Assembly: GCF_000012365.1 (NCBI RefSeq)
Contig: NC_007651.1
Coordinates: 1,736,001 to 1,800,000 of the forward strand
Direction of reading: 5' to 3'
From: Burkholderia thailandensis E264
Lineage (GTDB): Bacteria; Pseudomonadota; Gammaproteobacteria; Burkholderiales; Burkholderiaceae
DNA length: 64,000 nucleotides
Translations under genes and position numbers: made by a program
Shown: one piece after another, positions 53,159-62,403 of the stretch
Layout of the letters: the number at the start of each line of letters is the position of its first letter
How positions within the stretch are numbered: position 1 is the stretch's first letter
Notes under the pieces: generated by a model
Database searches by the model: none
What the model was told of the DNA's origin: nothing
What the model saw: the letters and a program-made list of their open reading frames with translations, nothing else

Positions 53159-53317
53159 TGCGCGTGCGGCGCCCGACGATGGGGCGCGTCGGCAACTGCA
53201 ACAACGACGGCGGCCTCGGGGCCGCCTTTTTCATTGGCGTGAGAAGGCGCAGGGGCGACGAACTGCATGGGCCGGCTCGCGGCGGGGCCTGATAGAGACT
53301 GCGCTGCCCGAATGCGC

Positions 53318-53350
53318 AAAAACAAAGGGCCTTCCCGGAGGAAGGCCCTT
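53318..53350 (-). terminator. Terminator after the tRNA-Arg pair
   Basis: An 11-bp perfect stem AAGGGCCTTCC / GGAAGGCCCTT with loop CGGA, followed on the minus strand by TTTGTTTTT. It ends the tRNA transcript. Confidence 0.88.
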
Positions 53351-53357
53351 CATAAAA

Positions 53358-53434
53358 TGGCGCGGCTGGCAGGATTCGAACCCACGACCCCTTGGTTCGT
53401 AGCCAAGTACTCTATCCAACTGAGCTACAGCCGC
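53358..53434 (-). tRNA. tRNA-Arg (anticodon ACG), downstream copy
   Basis: 77 bases with CCA encoded; acceptor GCGGCTG / CAGCCGC, anticodon loop GCTACGAAC. Identical to the copy at 53496-53572. The A of ACG is expected to be edited to inosine by TadA. Confidence 0.97.
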
Positions 53435-53495
53435 ACGCAAAGCGGTACAACCTTGAACTGAAAGGGCCTTCTCGGGAGAAGGCCGCTCGAAAAAG

Positions 53496-53572
53496 TGGCG
53501 CGGCTGGCAGGATTCGAACCCACGACCCCTTGGTTCGTAGCCAAGTACTCTATCCAACTGAGCTACAGCCGC
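53496..53572 (-). tRNA. tRNA-Arg (anticodon ACG), upstream copy
   Basis: Same 77-base sequence as the other copy, 138 bases away. A 9-bp hairpin GGCCTTCTC / GAGAAGGCC at 53465-53484 lies between them and resembles the terminator hairpin after the second copy, so the unit tRNA plus hairpin appears duplicated. Confidence 0.97.
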
Positions 53573-53585
53573 ACGCAGAAGTGAG

Positions 53586-53591
53586 ATTATA
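53586..53591 (-). promoter_or_regulatory. -10 box of the tRNA-Arg pair
   Basis: Perfect TATAAT on the minus strand, 14 bases before the upstream tRNA. No good -35 was found at 17 bases. Confidence 0.6.
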
Positions 53592-53687
53592 GCAAACAGA
53601 TTTAAAAAGGGAAGCCCTTCTTGACGATTTATCGGACGATGCCGTTCGTGTAACCTTGGAGCATCCGATAGTCGTTGAAATTGCATC

Positions 53688-54251
53688 ATGAACAAGGCGT
53701 TTGTGAAGGAGTCGGACGGAGACGACGACGACCTCGAACACGCGCAGGCGGCGATTCCGCCCGGCGCGAAGAACTACATCACGCCGGCGGGCCACAAGCG
53801 CCTGCGCGACGAGTTGCTGCATCTGATCGACGAAGCGCGTCCCGAAGTGGTGAAACTCGTGTCGTGGGCCGCGTCGAACGGCGATCGCTCGGAGAACGGC
53901 GACTACATCTATGGGAAGCGGCGTCTGCGCGAAATCGATCGGCGCATCCGTTTTCTGACGAAGCGTCTCGACCTTGCCGAAGTCGTCGATGCAAGCCGCC
54001 AGGAGAACGCGGACCAGGTGTTCTTCGGGGCGACCGTCGATTACGCGACGCAGGACGGCATCGAGCACACGGTGACGATCGTCGGCATCGACGAGGTCGA
54101 TCTCGATCGCGGGCATGTAAGCTGGATCTCGCCCATCGCGCGTGCGCTGCTGAAGGCGCGCGTCGGCGACACGGTCACGCTGCTGACGCCTGTCGGTCCT
54201 GAGCCGATAGACGTGCTCGACGTCCGCTATCCGTCGCCGGGCGCGGCTTGA
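53688..54251 (+). CDS. greB: Transcription elongation factor GreB
   Basis: 187 residues. After an acidic start (KESDGDDDDLEHAQ) come KNYITPAGHKRLRDELLHL and GDRSENGDYIYGKRRLREID, the coiled coil with the acidic tip that enters the polymerase secondary channel, then the FKBP-like C-terminal domain (TVTIVGIDEVDLDRG). It rescues backtracked polymerase. Confidence 0.94.
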   Translation: MNKAFVKESDGDDDDLEHAQAAIPPGAKNYITPAGHKRLRDELLHLIDEARPEVVKLVSWAASNGDRSENGDYIYGKRRLREIDRRIRFLTKRLDLAEVVDASRQENADQVFFGATVDYATQDGIEHTVTIVGIDEVDLDRGHVSWISPIARALLKARVGDTVTLLTPVGPEPIDVLDVRYPSPGAA

Positions 54252-54418
54252 ACCGAGGCGTATCGGCGCGTTTTGCCGTCGTCGCGTCCTGCGGCGCACG
54301 AATTCGAACGGCGCGTATGACCGAATAAGGTCGCGAATGCGCAGTCGGCCGTCGCGACGGCGGCGCGCATGCCGCGCGGTGCTCCGCCGCGTGCTCGCCC
54401 GGCCGGAGACGATCGGAC

Positions 54419-54445
54419 AAAAAAAGCGCCCCAAGCGGGGCGCTC
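54419..54445 (-). terminator. Terminator after the porin gene
   Basis: On the minus strand AGCGCCCC pairs with GGGGCGCT around GCTT, followed by T6-7. It lies 22 bases after the porin stop. Confidence 0.9.
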
Positions 54446-54467
54446 TAGGTCGGTGCCGAAGAACCGG

Positions 54468-55607
54468 TTAGAAGCGATGACGCAGGCCTGCCGTGACGGC
54501 GATCTGCTTCTCGCTCGACGACATGCCGCCGACGCCGTTGATATAGGCGCCGAGGCCCGTGCCGTCGCTGTTGACCTTCTGATACACGCCTTGCAGGTAC
54601 ACGTCCGTGCGCTTCGACAGCGCGTAGGCCGTTTGCAGGTTGAACTGATTCCAGCCCGGGTGGTGGTTCTCGATGAAGCCGGCGGTGTACGTGTACGAGC
54701 CCGCGACCGTCCATGCCGGCGTGATCGCGTAGCGCGCGTTCACTTCGTAGTTGTTGAAACGCATGAACGTGCCGTCGAGCGCGATGCCGCTCGACACGCC
54801 CGATGCGCCCGAGCTGATCGCCGTCGCGCGATTGACGCGCGATTGCGTGAACACGAAGCCGGCCGTCGCCGGGCCGTACGTGTAATTCAGGCCGCCGCCG
54901 AACACGCGCTGGCGCTTGCCGACGAACGTATTGTCGAGCGCGACCGCGCCCGAAGCGTTCGACACGGTCGGGCCGAAGTCGTTGTTCAACTGCAGGTAGC
55001 CGGCGCCGACGTTGAAGCCGGCGTAGCTATACGACACGCCCGCGCTATACGCACGGTTGTTCGCGAACTCGTTGCTGTTCGAGAAGCCGTACAACGCGCC
55101 GAACTTCAGGCCGGCCCAGTTCACGCTCGTGTACTTGACCGCGTTGTTGATCCGGAACGAGTTGTTCAGGTTGTCGTTGTCGAACGGGTGGGCAAACTGC
55201 ACGCCGCCGAATTGCGTGCCGGTCAGCGACAGCGGCCCGATGTAGTCGACGACGCTATCGTACTGACGGCCGAGCGTCAGGGAGCCGTATTGATCGTGCG
55301 ACAGACCGACGAACGCCTGGCGGCCGAACTCGCGGCCGTTCTGCTTGAGCGTGCCGTTATTGATGCCGAAGCCGTTTTCCAACACAAAAATCGCCTTCAG
55401 GCCGCCGCCGAGGTCTTCGGCGCCGCGCAGGCCCCAGCGGCTGCCGTTGACCGAGCCGCTGGACTGCGACCATGCACTGTGGCCGCCTTGGTTGTTCGTG
55501 TAGGTGATGCCGGCGTCGATGAGGCCGTACAGCGTCACGCTGCTTTGCGCGTGAGCGGCCGTCGCGAAGACGCCAGAGAGAGCAGCGACGATGAGGGTCT
55601 TTTTCAT
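54468..55607 (-). CDS. Gram-negative general porin (OmpC/Omp38-like)
   Basis: 379 residues. Signal peptide MKKTLIVAALSGVFATAAHA, then mature start QSSVTLYGLIDAGITYTNNQ. The constriction-loop area GGLKAIFVLENGFGINNG and terminal RHRF, ending in the phenylalanine needed for outer-membrane assembly, are typical of beta-proteobacterial porins. Forms a trimeric 16-strand channel. Confidence 0.95.
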   Translation of the reverse strand: MKKTLIVAALSGVFATAAHAQSSVTLYGLIDAGITYTNNQGGHSAWSQSSGSVNGSRWGLRGAEDLGGGLKAIFVLENGFGINNGTLKQNGREFGRQAFVGLSHDQYGSLTLGRQYDSVVDYIGPLSLTGTQFGGVQFAHPFDNDNLNNSFRINNAVKYTSVNWAGLKFGALYGFSNSNEFANNRAYSAGVSYSYAGFNVGAGYLQLNNDFGPTVSNASGAVALDNTFVGKRQRVFGGGLNYTYGPATAGFVFTQSRVNRATAISSGASGVSSGIALDGTFMRFNNYEVNARYAITPAWTVAGSYTYTAGFIENHHPGWNQFNLQTAYALSKRTDVYLQGVYQKVNSDGTGLGAYINGVGGMSSSEKQIAVTAGLRHRF

Positions 55608-56021
55608 TGGGTTTATCTCCGTCCGAAACAGGGTGGATGACGATATCTGTCCTGTTCTTCGATGTTCCCGGCTGCTGCTGCGAGAAACGGAGCCGGGGCA
55701 TGTCTCGGGCGTGTACCGACGCCCGTCATTACAAGCTATCCGCAGTGTAAAAGAGCGTTGCCGAGAGTCGCGGAATTCAATTTAAGAAATAATGTATTTT
55801 CATTGGCGCAATAATTGGGGGTGTGACGGAAACCCTTGCGGGGCAAGGCTTCGAGCAGGAGAGAGGGAATATTTTTCCGTCTCCGAACCTGTCGCAGCGT
55901 TGCGTGACAGCGACAATCGGTGAGGAGAGGCGGCCGAGTGGGGTGCGTAAGAATGCGATTGTTGACGCTTCGGCAATAGAGGTTTGTGAGGAGTATGACT
56001 AATGAAAGGGAGTCAACTCGT
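55608..56021. other. Porin upstream region, no gene
   Basis: An AT-richer control region upstream of the porin gene (55740-55900 is notably A+T-rich). No clear operator or ORF with a ribosome site was found. Confidence 0.5.
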
Positions 56022-56033
56022 TATACTGCAGCT

Positions 56034-56117
56034 TCTGCTTACCAAAGCAGACTTTTTCGTTGACGGAAAAGATCTCCAAACCTTTGTCAGCGCGACTTTC
56101 CGGTCGCGCTTTTTTTT
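56034..56117 (+). ncRNA. Candidate small RNA with intrinsic terminator
   Basis: A TATACT box at 56022-56027 is followed by a hairpin (TCTGCTT-ACC-AAAGCAGA, near 56033-56050), an A/T-rich single-stranded stretch and a terminator hairpin ending in T8. No convincing protein is encoded: the overlapping 73-codon frame runs through the terminator. Start and family are guesses. Confidence 0.35.
56090..56117 (+). terminator. Intrinsic terminator without an upstream gene
   Basis: GCGCGAC pairs with GTCGCGC around TTTCCG, followed by T8. It is strong and points right, but there is no plus-strand gene before it as far back as greB. Confidence 0.85.
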
Positions 56118-56123
56118 GCCCGC

Positions 56124-56396
56124 TTATTGTTCATACCAGCGCCTGCGGCGCTTGGGCGGCGATGCGTCGGCCTGTTCGTCTCGCGCAGGCATGACAGGCT
56201 GCGCCCAATCTTCCATCACATAGTGACGCGCATCGAGCGGCGATGCGAGCAGGTTCTGCCAATGGTCGCCGTGCCAAGTGGAGCCGGAGTCGAATTCGCC
56301 GGCAAACGTCGAGGGCGCCGCCGGTGCGCGATCCGTTGAATTGTTGCGACGCACAATACCAAGACGGTGTGCGAACCGTTTGATGCCATTCAGCAT
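56124..56396 (-). CDS. Small hypothetical protein
   Basis: 90 residues, MLNGIKRFAHRLGIVRRNNS, with a tryptophan-rich middle (FDSGSTWHGDHWQNLLASPL) and a very basic end (PPKRRRRWYEQ). GGAGACTGCC precedes the ATG at 56396. No family recognised. Confidence 0.6.
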   Translation of the reverse strand: MLNGIKRFAHRLGIVRRNNSTDRAPAAPSTFAGEFDSGSTWHGDHWQNLLASPLDARHYVMEDWAQPVMPARDEQADASPPKRRRRWYEQ

Positions 56397-56643
56397 GGCA
56401 GTCTCCAGCGCCTTTCTGAGCGCTGCTCAGCATTGCAAAGCTTGTTGCGCGCCGCAACTCGGATAAATACTGAGGCGTGGCCGATTCGCTCGATTGCGGT
56501 AGATTTTTCTTTTGCGGATTTAATCGGCCGTTTACCCCGGTAATAATGACAGGTGTTGTTGCGGTTAATTAATTTCTCGGTCCTAGTGTACCGATTCCAG
56601 TTGTATTCATATCAAATCGCATAAGTGGTCATCAAAAATTTTC

Positions 56644-56673
56644 TTGACTGAATTGGATTCTCCCATTTATAAA
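56644..56673 (+). promoter_or_regulatory. Cold-shock gene promoter
   Basis: TTGACT at 56644-56649 and TATAAA at 56668-56673, 18 bases apart. Initiation near 56680 would give a leader of about 119 bases, as usual for cspA-type messages. Confidence 0.65.
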
Positions 56674-56798
56674 AGCAGCACCAAGCTTGCAGTGCTTCCA
56701 GCACATCGACTGAGGGGGTGGAGGAAGCGTCGGAGCTTTGTGTGACGGTATAAGGGCGTAGCCCGTGTTTTATTTTTATTTAGTGGGGAACTAGGAAT

Positions 56799-57002
56799 AT
56801 GGATACCGGTATCGTGAAATGGTTTAACGATGCTAAGGGCTTCGGCTTTATTACGTCGGACAATGGCGGCGAGGATTTGTTTGCCCATTTCTCCGAAATC
56901 AGGATGGAGGGGTTCAAGACCCTTAAAGAGAATCAGCGTGTGTCGTTCGAAGTGAAAACCGGTCCGAAGGGCAAGCAAGCCGCGAATATTCAGGCGCTTT
57001 GA
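56799..57002 (+). CDS. Cold-shock protein (CspA family)
   Basis: 67 residues, [20 protein letters not shown], with RNP1 (KGFGFI) and RNP2 (LFAHFSEI). A single-stranded nucleic-acid-binding OB fold acting as RNA chaperone. Preceded by a long leader and followed by a terminator. Confidence 0.95.
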   Translation: MDTGIVKWFNDAKGFGFITSDNGGEDLFAHFSEIRMEGFKTLKENQRVSFEVKTGPKGKQAANIQAL

Positions 57003-57030
57003 ACGCCTGAAACGCACCGAGGGCCGTGCA

Positions 57031-57060
57031 AACCCCCGCCTAGGCGGGGGTTTTGGTTTT
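57031..57060 (+). terminator. Terminator after the cold-shock gene
   Basis: AACCCCCGCC pairs with GGCGGGGGTT around TA, followed by TTGGTTTTT. 28 bases after the stop codon. Confidence 0.88.
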
Positions 57061-57147
57061 TCAGGCAGGTAGAATAGGGACTGCCAGCGTCGGGAGCCGC
57101 GCTCCCGCCCTCCGTCCGACACGATACGAAGCGCCCTCCGCCCATCC

Positions 57148-58287
57148 ATGTCCGCCTCGTCGCTGATTCATCCCGCGATCGATACGCCGCTCGCGTTCGT
57201 CGATCTCGAAACCACCGGCGGCTCGGCCGTCGAGCATCGCATCACCGAAATCGGCGTTGTCGTCGTGAATGCGAACCACGTGTCGACGTGGACGACGCTC
57301 GTCGACCCGCAGCAGCCGATTCCACCGTTCATCCAGCAGCTCACGGGCATCACCGACGCGATGGTGCGCGGCGCTCCGACGTTTGCCGACATCGCGCCCG
57401 CGTTGCTCGAGCGGCTCGACGGCAAGCTCTTCGTCGCGCACAACGCGAGCTTCGACCGCGGCTTCCTGCGCGCTGAGTTCGAGCGCGCGGGCGTTGCGTT
57501 CAATCCGGATGTGCTTTGCACGGTGCGGCTGTCGCGCGCGCTGTTTCCGCGTGAGTCGCGTCACGGGCTCGACGCGTTGATCGAGCGGCACGCGCTCGTG
57601 CCGTCGGCGCGCCACCGGGCGCTCGCCGACGCGGATCTCATCTGGCAGTTCTGGCAAAAATTGCACGGCGCGATACCGGCCGAGCAGTTGCGCGAGCAAA
57701 TCGCGCGCACGACGCGCCGGTTCAGGCTCGCGGGGGCGTTGACGGAGGCGCACCTGGAAAGCGCGCCCGCCGGCTGCGGCGTCTATGCGCTGTTCGGCGA
57801 CGACGATGCGCCGCTCTATGTCGGCCGCAGCGTGCGGGTCCGCCAGCGGTTGCGCGCGCTGCTGACGGGCGAGCGACGCTCGGCGAAGGAAATGCGGCTT
57901 GCCCAACTGGTTCGGCGCGTCGAATGGCGCGAGACGGGGGGCGAACTCGGCGCGCTGCTGGCCGAGGCGGACTGGATCGCGTCGCTCGCGCCATCGTTCA
58001 ACCGGCGTCCGGACCGGAGCGCCGCGGGCGATGCGCACTGGCCGTTCGTCGGGCCGGTCGCGTTCGAGGAGCGCGGGGAGTCGAGCGTCTTTCACGTGGT
58101 CGATCGCTGGCGCTACGTCGGCGCGGCATCGTCGATCGAACAGGCGGCGACGCTCGCGGCCGACGCGCGCGCGGCGGGCGAAGGCTCGCCGGACGCGACG
58201 CGCGCGGTGCGGCGCATTTTGCAGACACATCTCGCGCGCGGACTCGAGCTGATTCCGCTCGCGGGCACGGCGCCTGCCGCCGCGTAG
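57148..58287 (+). CDS. DnaQ-like exonuclease fused to a GIY-YIG domain
   Basis: 379 residues. Residues about 12-175 are an epsilon-type 3'-5' exonuclease (FVDLETTGGSAVEHRI, FVAHNASFDRGFL, HRALADADLIWQFW). Residues about 205-290 are a GIY-YIG nuclease/UvrC-like domain (GCGVYALFGDDDAPLYVGRS). This architecture is known from Cho/YqeN-like repair proteins; it probably acts in DNA repair rather than replication. Confidence 0.9.
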   Translation: MSASSLIHPAIDTPLAFVDLETTGGSAVEHRITEIGVVVVNANHVSTWTTLVDPQQPIPPFIQQLTGITDAMVRGAPTFADIAPALLERLDGKLFVAHNASFDRGFLRAEFERAGVAFNPDVLCTVRLSRALFPRESRHGLDALIERHALVPSARHRALADADLIWQFWQKLHGAIPAEQLREQIARTTRRFRLAGALTEAHLESAPAGCGVYALFGDDDAPLYVGRSVRVRQRLRALLTGERRSAKEMRLAQLVRRVEWRETGGELGALLAEADWIASLAPSFNRRPDRSAAGDAHWPFVGPVAFEERGESSVFHVVDRWRYVGAASSIEQAATLAADARAAGEGSPDATRAVRRILQTHLARGLELIPLAGTAPAAA

Positions 58288-58322
58288 GGCCGGCGCAAGC
58301 CGGTTATGAGCGTGGCCGGGCC

Positions 58323-58916
58323 CTAGCCGACGGCGCTGGCGCCGCCTGCGGCGCAGACATGCGACAGCGCGGTGCCGAGCGCGTCCTTCTGGGCGGAGTC
58401 GTAGCGCGTCAAGGTTTTCCAGTTTGCGATGCTGCGTGCGAGGCGAGACGGGCAATCCGGCGCATCGCGCAGCGGCGCGACGCGCGCGAGCGCGGCGATC
58501 AGCGATTGCGTGAGCCGGTCGAGCTGCGGCCGCGTGCTCGTCGCCAGATCGGGCGCCGGGCCTTCGGGGCCGTGCGTTGCGCGCCATGTCGCGAAGAGCG
58601 CGTTCTGCAACTGCTTGCTCGCCGCGATCTGGTCGTCGAAGAACGTGCGTGCGTACGCGGGATCGACGCCGTTCGCCGTCGCGCGCTTCTCGACGTCGGT
58701 CAGGAGCGCCGCTTCGCGCGGCGGGTCCGAGATCGGCTTCCTGTTGATCCATTTCCAGTGGGCGACGGGTTCGGCGAGCGCGAGGCGCTGCGACGCGAGC
58801 GCGACGAGGTTCGTGAGCGCGGTATCGTCGCCGTCGGCGGCGGCGATGCGGGGCGCGCTCAGTGCGGCGCAGCCGAGCAGGGCGGCGACCAGGCTTGCGC
58901 GAAGCGACTGTTTCAT
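58323..58916 (-). CDS. Secreted chorismate mutase (AroQ gamma class)
   Basis: 197 residues from the ATG at 58916, with a signal peptide (ASLVAALLGCAALSAPRIAA). The periplasmic AroQ type shows in LVALASQRLALAEPVAHWKW, PPREAALLTDVEKRA and FFDDQIAASKQLQNALFATW. Converts chorismate to prephenate outside the cytoplasm; the role of exported forms is unsettled. A TTG at 58931 is an alternative start. Confidence 0.88.
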   Translation of the reverse strand: MKQSLRASLVAALLGCAALSAPRIAAADGDDTALTNLVALASQRLALAEPVAHWKWINRKPISDPPREAALLTDVEKRATANGVDPAYARTFFDDQIAASKQLQNALFATWRATHGPEGPAPDLATSTRPQLDRLTQSLIAALARVAPLRDAPDCPSRLARSIANWKTLTRYDSAQKDALGTALSHVCAAGGASAVG

Positions 58917-59176
58917 GGCGAAAAATGACAATGCCGGCGTGCGAGAGCCGGGAGATGGAAAAAACAGAAGAATAAGCGAAGACGTTGCGCAGCGACGCGG
59001 CGCAAGCGAGGGATCAGCGGGCGCAACAGTCCCGACCCGGCTCGCGACGGCGGGCCGGATTCAATGCGGCGCGCCGACACGCGGCTTGCCGGGGCGACGA
59101 AGCGGTGGGGCGCACCGAAGCGTTCGCGAACACGCGACGATTCACCGGCCCGAACGCGCCGTCAGCGAATGCACCG

Positions 59177-59323
59177 TCACTTCGGCGTGCACAGCTTGCG
59201 CTGTTCGTCGAAGAACGCACGCACGTGCTCGGGCAACTCGGCGAGAAACTCGACGGCCACGGGCTCAGGGTCCGGGCTCATCACTTTCTCGGGAGGCGGA
59301 ATGCGGGTGGGCCTTTCGTCCAT
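59177..59323 (-). CDS. 48-residue hypothetical protein
   Basis: MDERPTRIPPPEKVMSPDPE followed by VAVEFLAELPEHVRAFFDEQ and a short basic tail. AGAGAGATC lies before the ATG at 59323. Soluble, proline-rich at the front, one amphipathic helix. No family recognised. Confidence 0.55.
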   Translation of the reverse strand: MDERPTRIPPPEKVMSPDPEPVAVEFLAELPEHVRAFFDEQRKLCTPK

Positions 59324-59528
59324 GATCTCTCTCCTTGGTGAGACGATTATCGAATGCGCACTTTGTTTTATGCCAGTGTTCAATCGTTAGATTTTGTCTC
59401 TGTTGCTTAAACAGCACACGCGTTTGCGTTGATTTGCAGCAATGCGCGATCCGGCACGGATGCGCATCCTTCGGAGCGCGATCGCAAACCGCCTTGTTAT
59501 ACTGCGCGCCTCTTTTCCCCGAGCTGCA

Positions 59529-59918
59529 ATGAAACGTTCGACGCGATGGATGAGCCTCGTCTGGCTGGCGCTGGTACTCAATGTACTATCGCCCGTCATC
59601 GGCTACGCGCGCGCCGCCGCGAACGCGCACGACGCGCCGTTCGCGCTCGAATTGTGCAGTGCGGCAGGCGCGCGGAGCATCGCCATCGGCAGCGGCGGGC
59701 AGACGCGCCAGGACGACGGTTCGCTCGCGCATGTCGCGCATTGCGTCTATTGTCCCGGCTTCGCCGCGAACGTCGCGCTCGGCTCGAGCGCGCCCGTGCT
59801 GCCCGGTTTCGTTCGCGCGTTCGCGTATGCGAGCCGCGTCGAACGGCCCGCCGTCTTCTTTCGCCGCGGCGTGCGCATCGCGCAGCCGCGGGCTCCGCCT
59901 GAAACCGTCCCGGTCTGA
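59529..59918 (+). CDS. DUF2946 protein, probable copper-responsive upstream regulator
   Basis: 129 residues. A hydrophobic N-terminus (MSLVWLALVLNVLSPVIGYA) resembles a signal peptide. Residues 72-75 are CVYC in HCVYCPGF, the CxxC conserved in DUF2946. The C-terminus has an arginine/proline cluster (RAPP, 121-124). In Bordetella pertussis a DUF2946 protein (CruR) encoded just before a TonB-receptor gene senses copper while being made and controls Rho-dependent termination. The same order here (149 bases before a receptor gene) suggests the same role; that is inference. Confidence 0.8.
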   Translation: MKRSTRWMSLVWLALVLNVLSPVIGYARAAANAHDAPFALELCSAAGARSIAIGSGGQTRQDDGSLAHVAHCVYCPGFAANVALGSSAPVLPGFVRAFAYASRVERPAVFFRRGVRIAQPRAPPETVPV

Positions 59919-60066
59919 TTTCCGCAGCCTGCTCGCGCGTCGCCACGCGTGAGCGTCGTCGTGCGCGCGATGTCCGGCGTCGCGCCCGCCCTTCCGCGGG
60001 GACGGGCGCGGCGGGCGTTCGCCCGCGCGGCGATTCGCCGACCTCGTTTTCAGGATCCGCTTTTCC

Positions 60067-62403
60067 ATGTCCCATGAACTTGCCGCGCACGTCGCGCGCA
60101 CGCGGCTCGCGGCCGCCTGCGTCGCGGCGTTCGCCTGGCCCGCCGCGCACGCCGTCACGACGGGCGCCGCCGTCCCTGCCGATTCAACGTCCGCCGCCGC
60201 TGCCGAGACGACCGCATCCGGGAAAACCCTGGATATCGTCAGGGTGACCGCGCAGCGCCCCGCATTCGCGTCCGACACGCCCGGCGTCGTCGAGGCGCTC
60301 ACGCGCGAGCAGATCGATTCGCACGTCAACGTGACGACCGAAGACGCGCTCAAGTACGCGCCGAACCTGATGGTGCGCCGGCGCTATATCGGCGATCGCA
60401 ACTCCGTGTTCGCCGGCCGCGATTTCAACGAGTTGCAGAGCGCGCGCGGACTCGTTTACGCGGACGGCATCCTCCTGTCGAATCTGCTCGGCTCCAGTTA
60501 CTCGTATCCGCCGCGTTGGTCGCTGATCCAGCCCGACGACATCGCGCGCGTCGACGTGCTGTACGGCCCGTTCTCCGCGCTCTACCCGGGCAATGCGATC
60601 GGCTCGACCGTGCAGATCACGACGCGCAAGCCGGATCGGCTCGAGGCGTCGGTGTCGACGCAGTTCTTCACGCAGCGCTATCGCGACGGCTACGGCTTTG
60701 CCGACAGCTTCGGCGGCAATCACCAGACCGCGCGCGTCGCCGACCGCGTCGGGCGCTTCTGGTATGCGCTGTCGCTCGACCGGCTCGAGAACGACAGCCA
60801 GCCGATGCAATACGCGAGCCCGAATGGCACGTTCGATCCGCGGCTCGGCGCGAGCGTGCCGGTGACGGGCGCCGTTTCCGACATCGGCCCGAACGGCCGG
60901 CCTCGGACGATCGTCGGCGCGCAGACGATCGAGCGCACCGAGCAGCTCAACGAGACGCTGCGCTTCGGCTATGCGTTCACCGACCACGTCGATGCGACGG
61001 TTACGCTCGGCCACTGGGAGAATCACTACCGGCAGCACGGCGACACGTTCCTGCGCGACGCGGCGGGCAACCCGGTATACGGCGGCAACGTGTCGTTCGG
61101 CGGGCGCAGCTACACGGTGTCGCCGACCGCGTTCGCGCCGCAGACCGGCGACCAGGAGAACTGGCTGTACGGGCTCGGGCTCGACGCGCGTCTCGCATCA
61201 GGCTGGAAGCTGTCGGCGACCGCGTCCGCGTACGAGGTGTCGCGCGACGTGCTGCGCAGCGCGTCCGGCGCGCCGACCGGCGCGTGGGACGGCGGCCCGG
61301 GCACGGTATTCCATGGCGACGGCACCGGCTGGCGCACCGTCGATTTGCGAGCGGAGTCGCCCGACGTGCGCGGGCACCGCTTCTCGTTCGGCTATCACTT
61401 CGACACCTATTTCCTGCGCAACGCGACCTACAACACGGCGGACTGGCAAAACGCCGTGCCGACGACGCTTGCGAACCGTTATCGCGGCAACACGCGCACG
61501 CAGGCGCTGTACGCGCAAGACGCGTGGCGTTTCGCGCCCGGCTGGCTCGCGACGCTCGGCCTGCGCTACGAACGATGGGATGCATACGGCGGCCAGCTCG
61601 GCAACGCGAACGCGACGCTCGGCTACGCCGGCCGTGGCGCGACCGCGCTGTCGCCGAAGCTCGCGCTCGAATGGCAGCCAACGGACGCATGGCGCCTGCG
61701 GCTGTCGTTCGCGACGGGCACGCGCTTTCCGACCGTGGCCGAACTGTTCCAGGGCACGATCTCGAACAACGCGATCGTCAACAACAACCCGAACCTGCAA
61801 CCGGAAAAGGCGATCGACTGGGACTTCACGGCCGAGCGCGACGTCGGCTTCGGCGTCGTGCGCACGAGCGTGTTCCAGAGCGATCTGCGCAATTCGATCT
61901 ACAGCCAGACGACGGTCGCGGGCGCTTCGACGTACACGAACATCTCGAACGTCGACCGCGTGCGGGTGCGCGGCGTCGAACTCGCGTTTTCAGGGCAGGA
62001 CGTCGCGATCAAGGGGCTCGACGTTGACGCGAACGTGTCCGCGACGAATGCGCAGACGCTCGCCGATGCGGCGAATCCGAACTACGTCGGCGCGCGTTGG
62101 CCGCGGATTCCACGGATGCGCGCGAACTTGCTCGCGTCGTACCGCTTCGGCGAGCACTGGATGACGAGCGTCGGCGTGCGCTATTCGGGGCGGCAGTACA
62201 ACGCGCTCGACAACAGCGACGTGAACCCGAACGTGTACGGCGGCACCAGTTCGTTTGCGGTCGTCGACCTCAAGGCGCGCTACCGGTTCGATCGGCACTG
62301 GCTCGCGTCGTTCGGCATCGACAACGTGACCGATCGCCGCTACTACGTGTTTCACCCTTATCCAGGCCGCACTTTTTATGGAGAGTTGAAATGGTCGCTG
62401 TGA
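60067..62403 (+). CDS. TonB-dependent outer-membrane receptor (copper-type candidate)
   Basis: 778 residues. The plug domain starts near LDIVRVTAQRPAFASDTPGV (TonB-box region) and includes DIARVDVLYGPFSALYPGNA; the barrel ends in YPGRTFYGELKWSL with the typical C-terminal strand. No siderophore-specific motif is seen. Its position after DUF2946 and before the CxCC protein supports copper or copper-complex uptake as a hypothesis. The stop overlaps the next start by 13 bases. Confidence 0.9.
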   Translation: MSHELAAHVARTRLAAACVAAFAWPAAHAVTTGAAVPADSTSAAAAETTASGKTLDIVRVTAQRPAFASDTPGVVEALTREQIDSHVNVTTEDALKYAPNLMVRRRYIGDRNSVFAGRDFNELQSARGLVYADGILLSNLLGSSYSYPPRWSLIQPDDIARVDVLYGPFSALYPGNAIGSTVQITTRKPDRLEASVSTQFFTQRYRDGYGFADSFGGNHQTARVADRVGRFWYALSLDRLENDSQPMQYASPNGTFDPRLGASVPVTGAVSDIGPNGRPRTIVGAQTIERTEQLNETLRFGYAFTDHVDATVTLGHWENHYRQHGDTFLRDAAGNPVYGGNVSFGGRSYTVSPTAFAPQTGDQENWLYGLGLDARLASGWKLSATASAYEVSRDVLRSASGAPTGAWDGGPGTVFHGDGTGWRTVDLRAESPDVRGHRFSFGYHFDTYFLRNATYNTADWQNAVPTTLANRYRGNTRTQALYAQDAWRFAPGWLATLGLRYERWDAYGGQLGNANATLGYAGRGATALSPKLALEWQPTDAWRLRLSFATGTRFPTVAELFQGTISNNAIVNNNPNLQPEKAIDWDFTAERDVGFGVVRTSVFQSDLRNSIYSQTTVAGASTYTNISNVDRVRVRGVELAFSGQDVAIKGLDVDANVSATNAQTLADAANPNYVGARWPRIPRMRANLLASYRFGEHWMTSVGVRYSGRQYNALDNSDVNPNVYGGTSSFAVVDLKARYRFDRHWLASFGIDNVTDRRYYVFHPYPGRTFYGELKWSL

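Noticed and set aside
53358..53572. Repeated 77-base units that could suggest a CRISPR-like array
   Set aside because: They are two identical tRNA-Arg genes; no further repeats follow.
56002..56223. 73-codon plus-strand frame after the porin control region
   Set aside because: It reads straight through a strong terminator with T8 and shows no conserved features; a small RNA or nothing is more likely.
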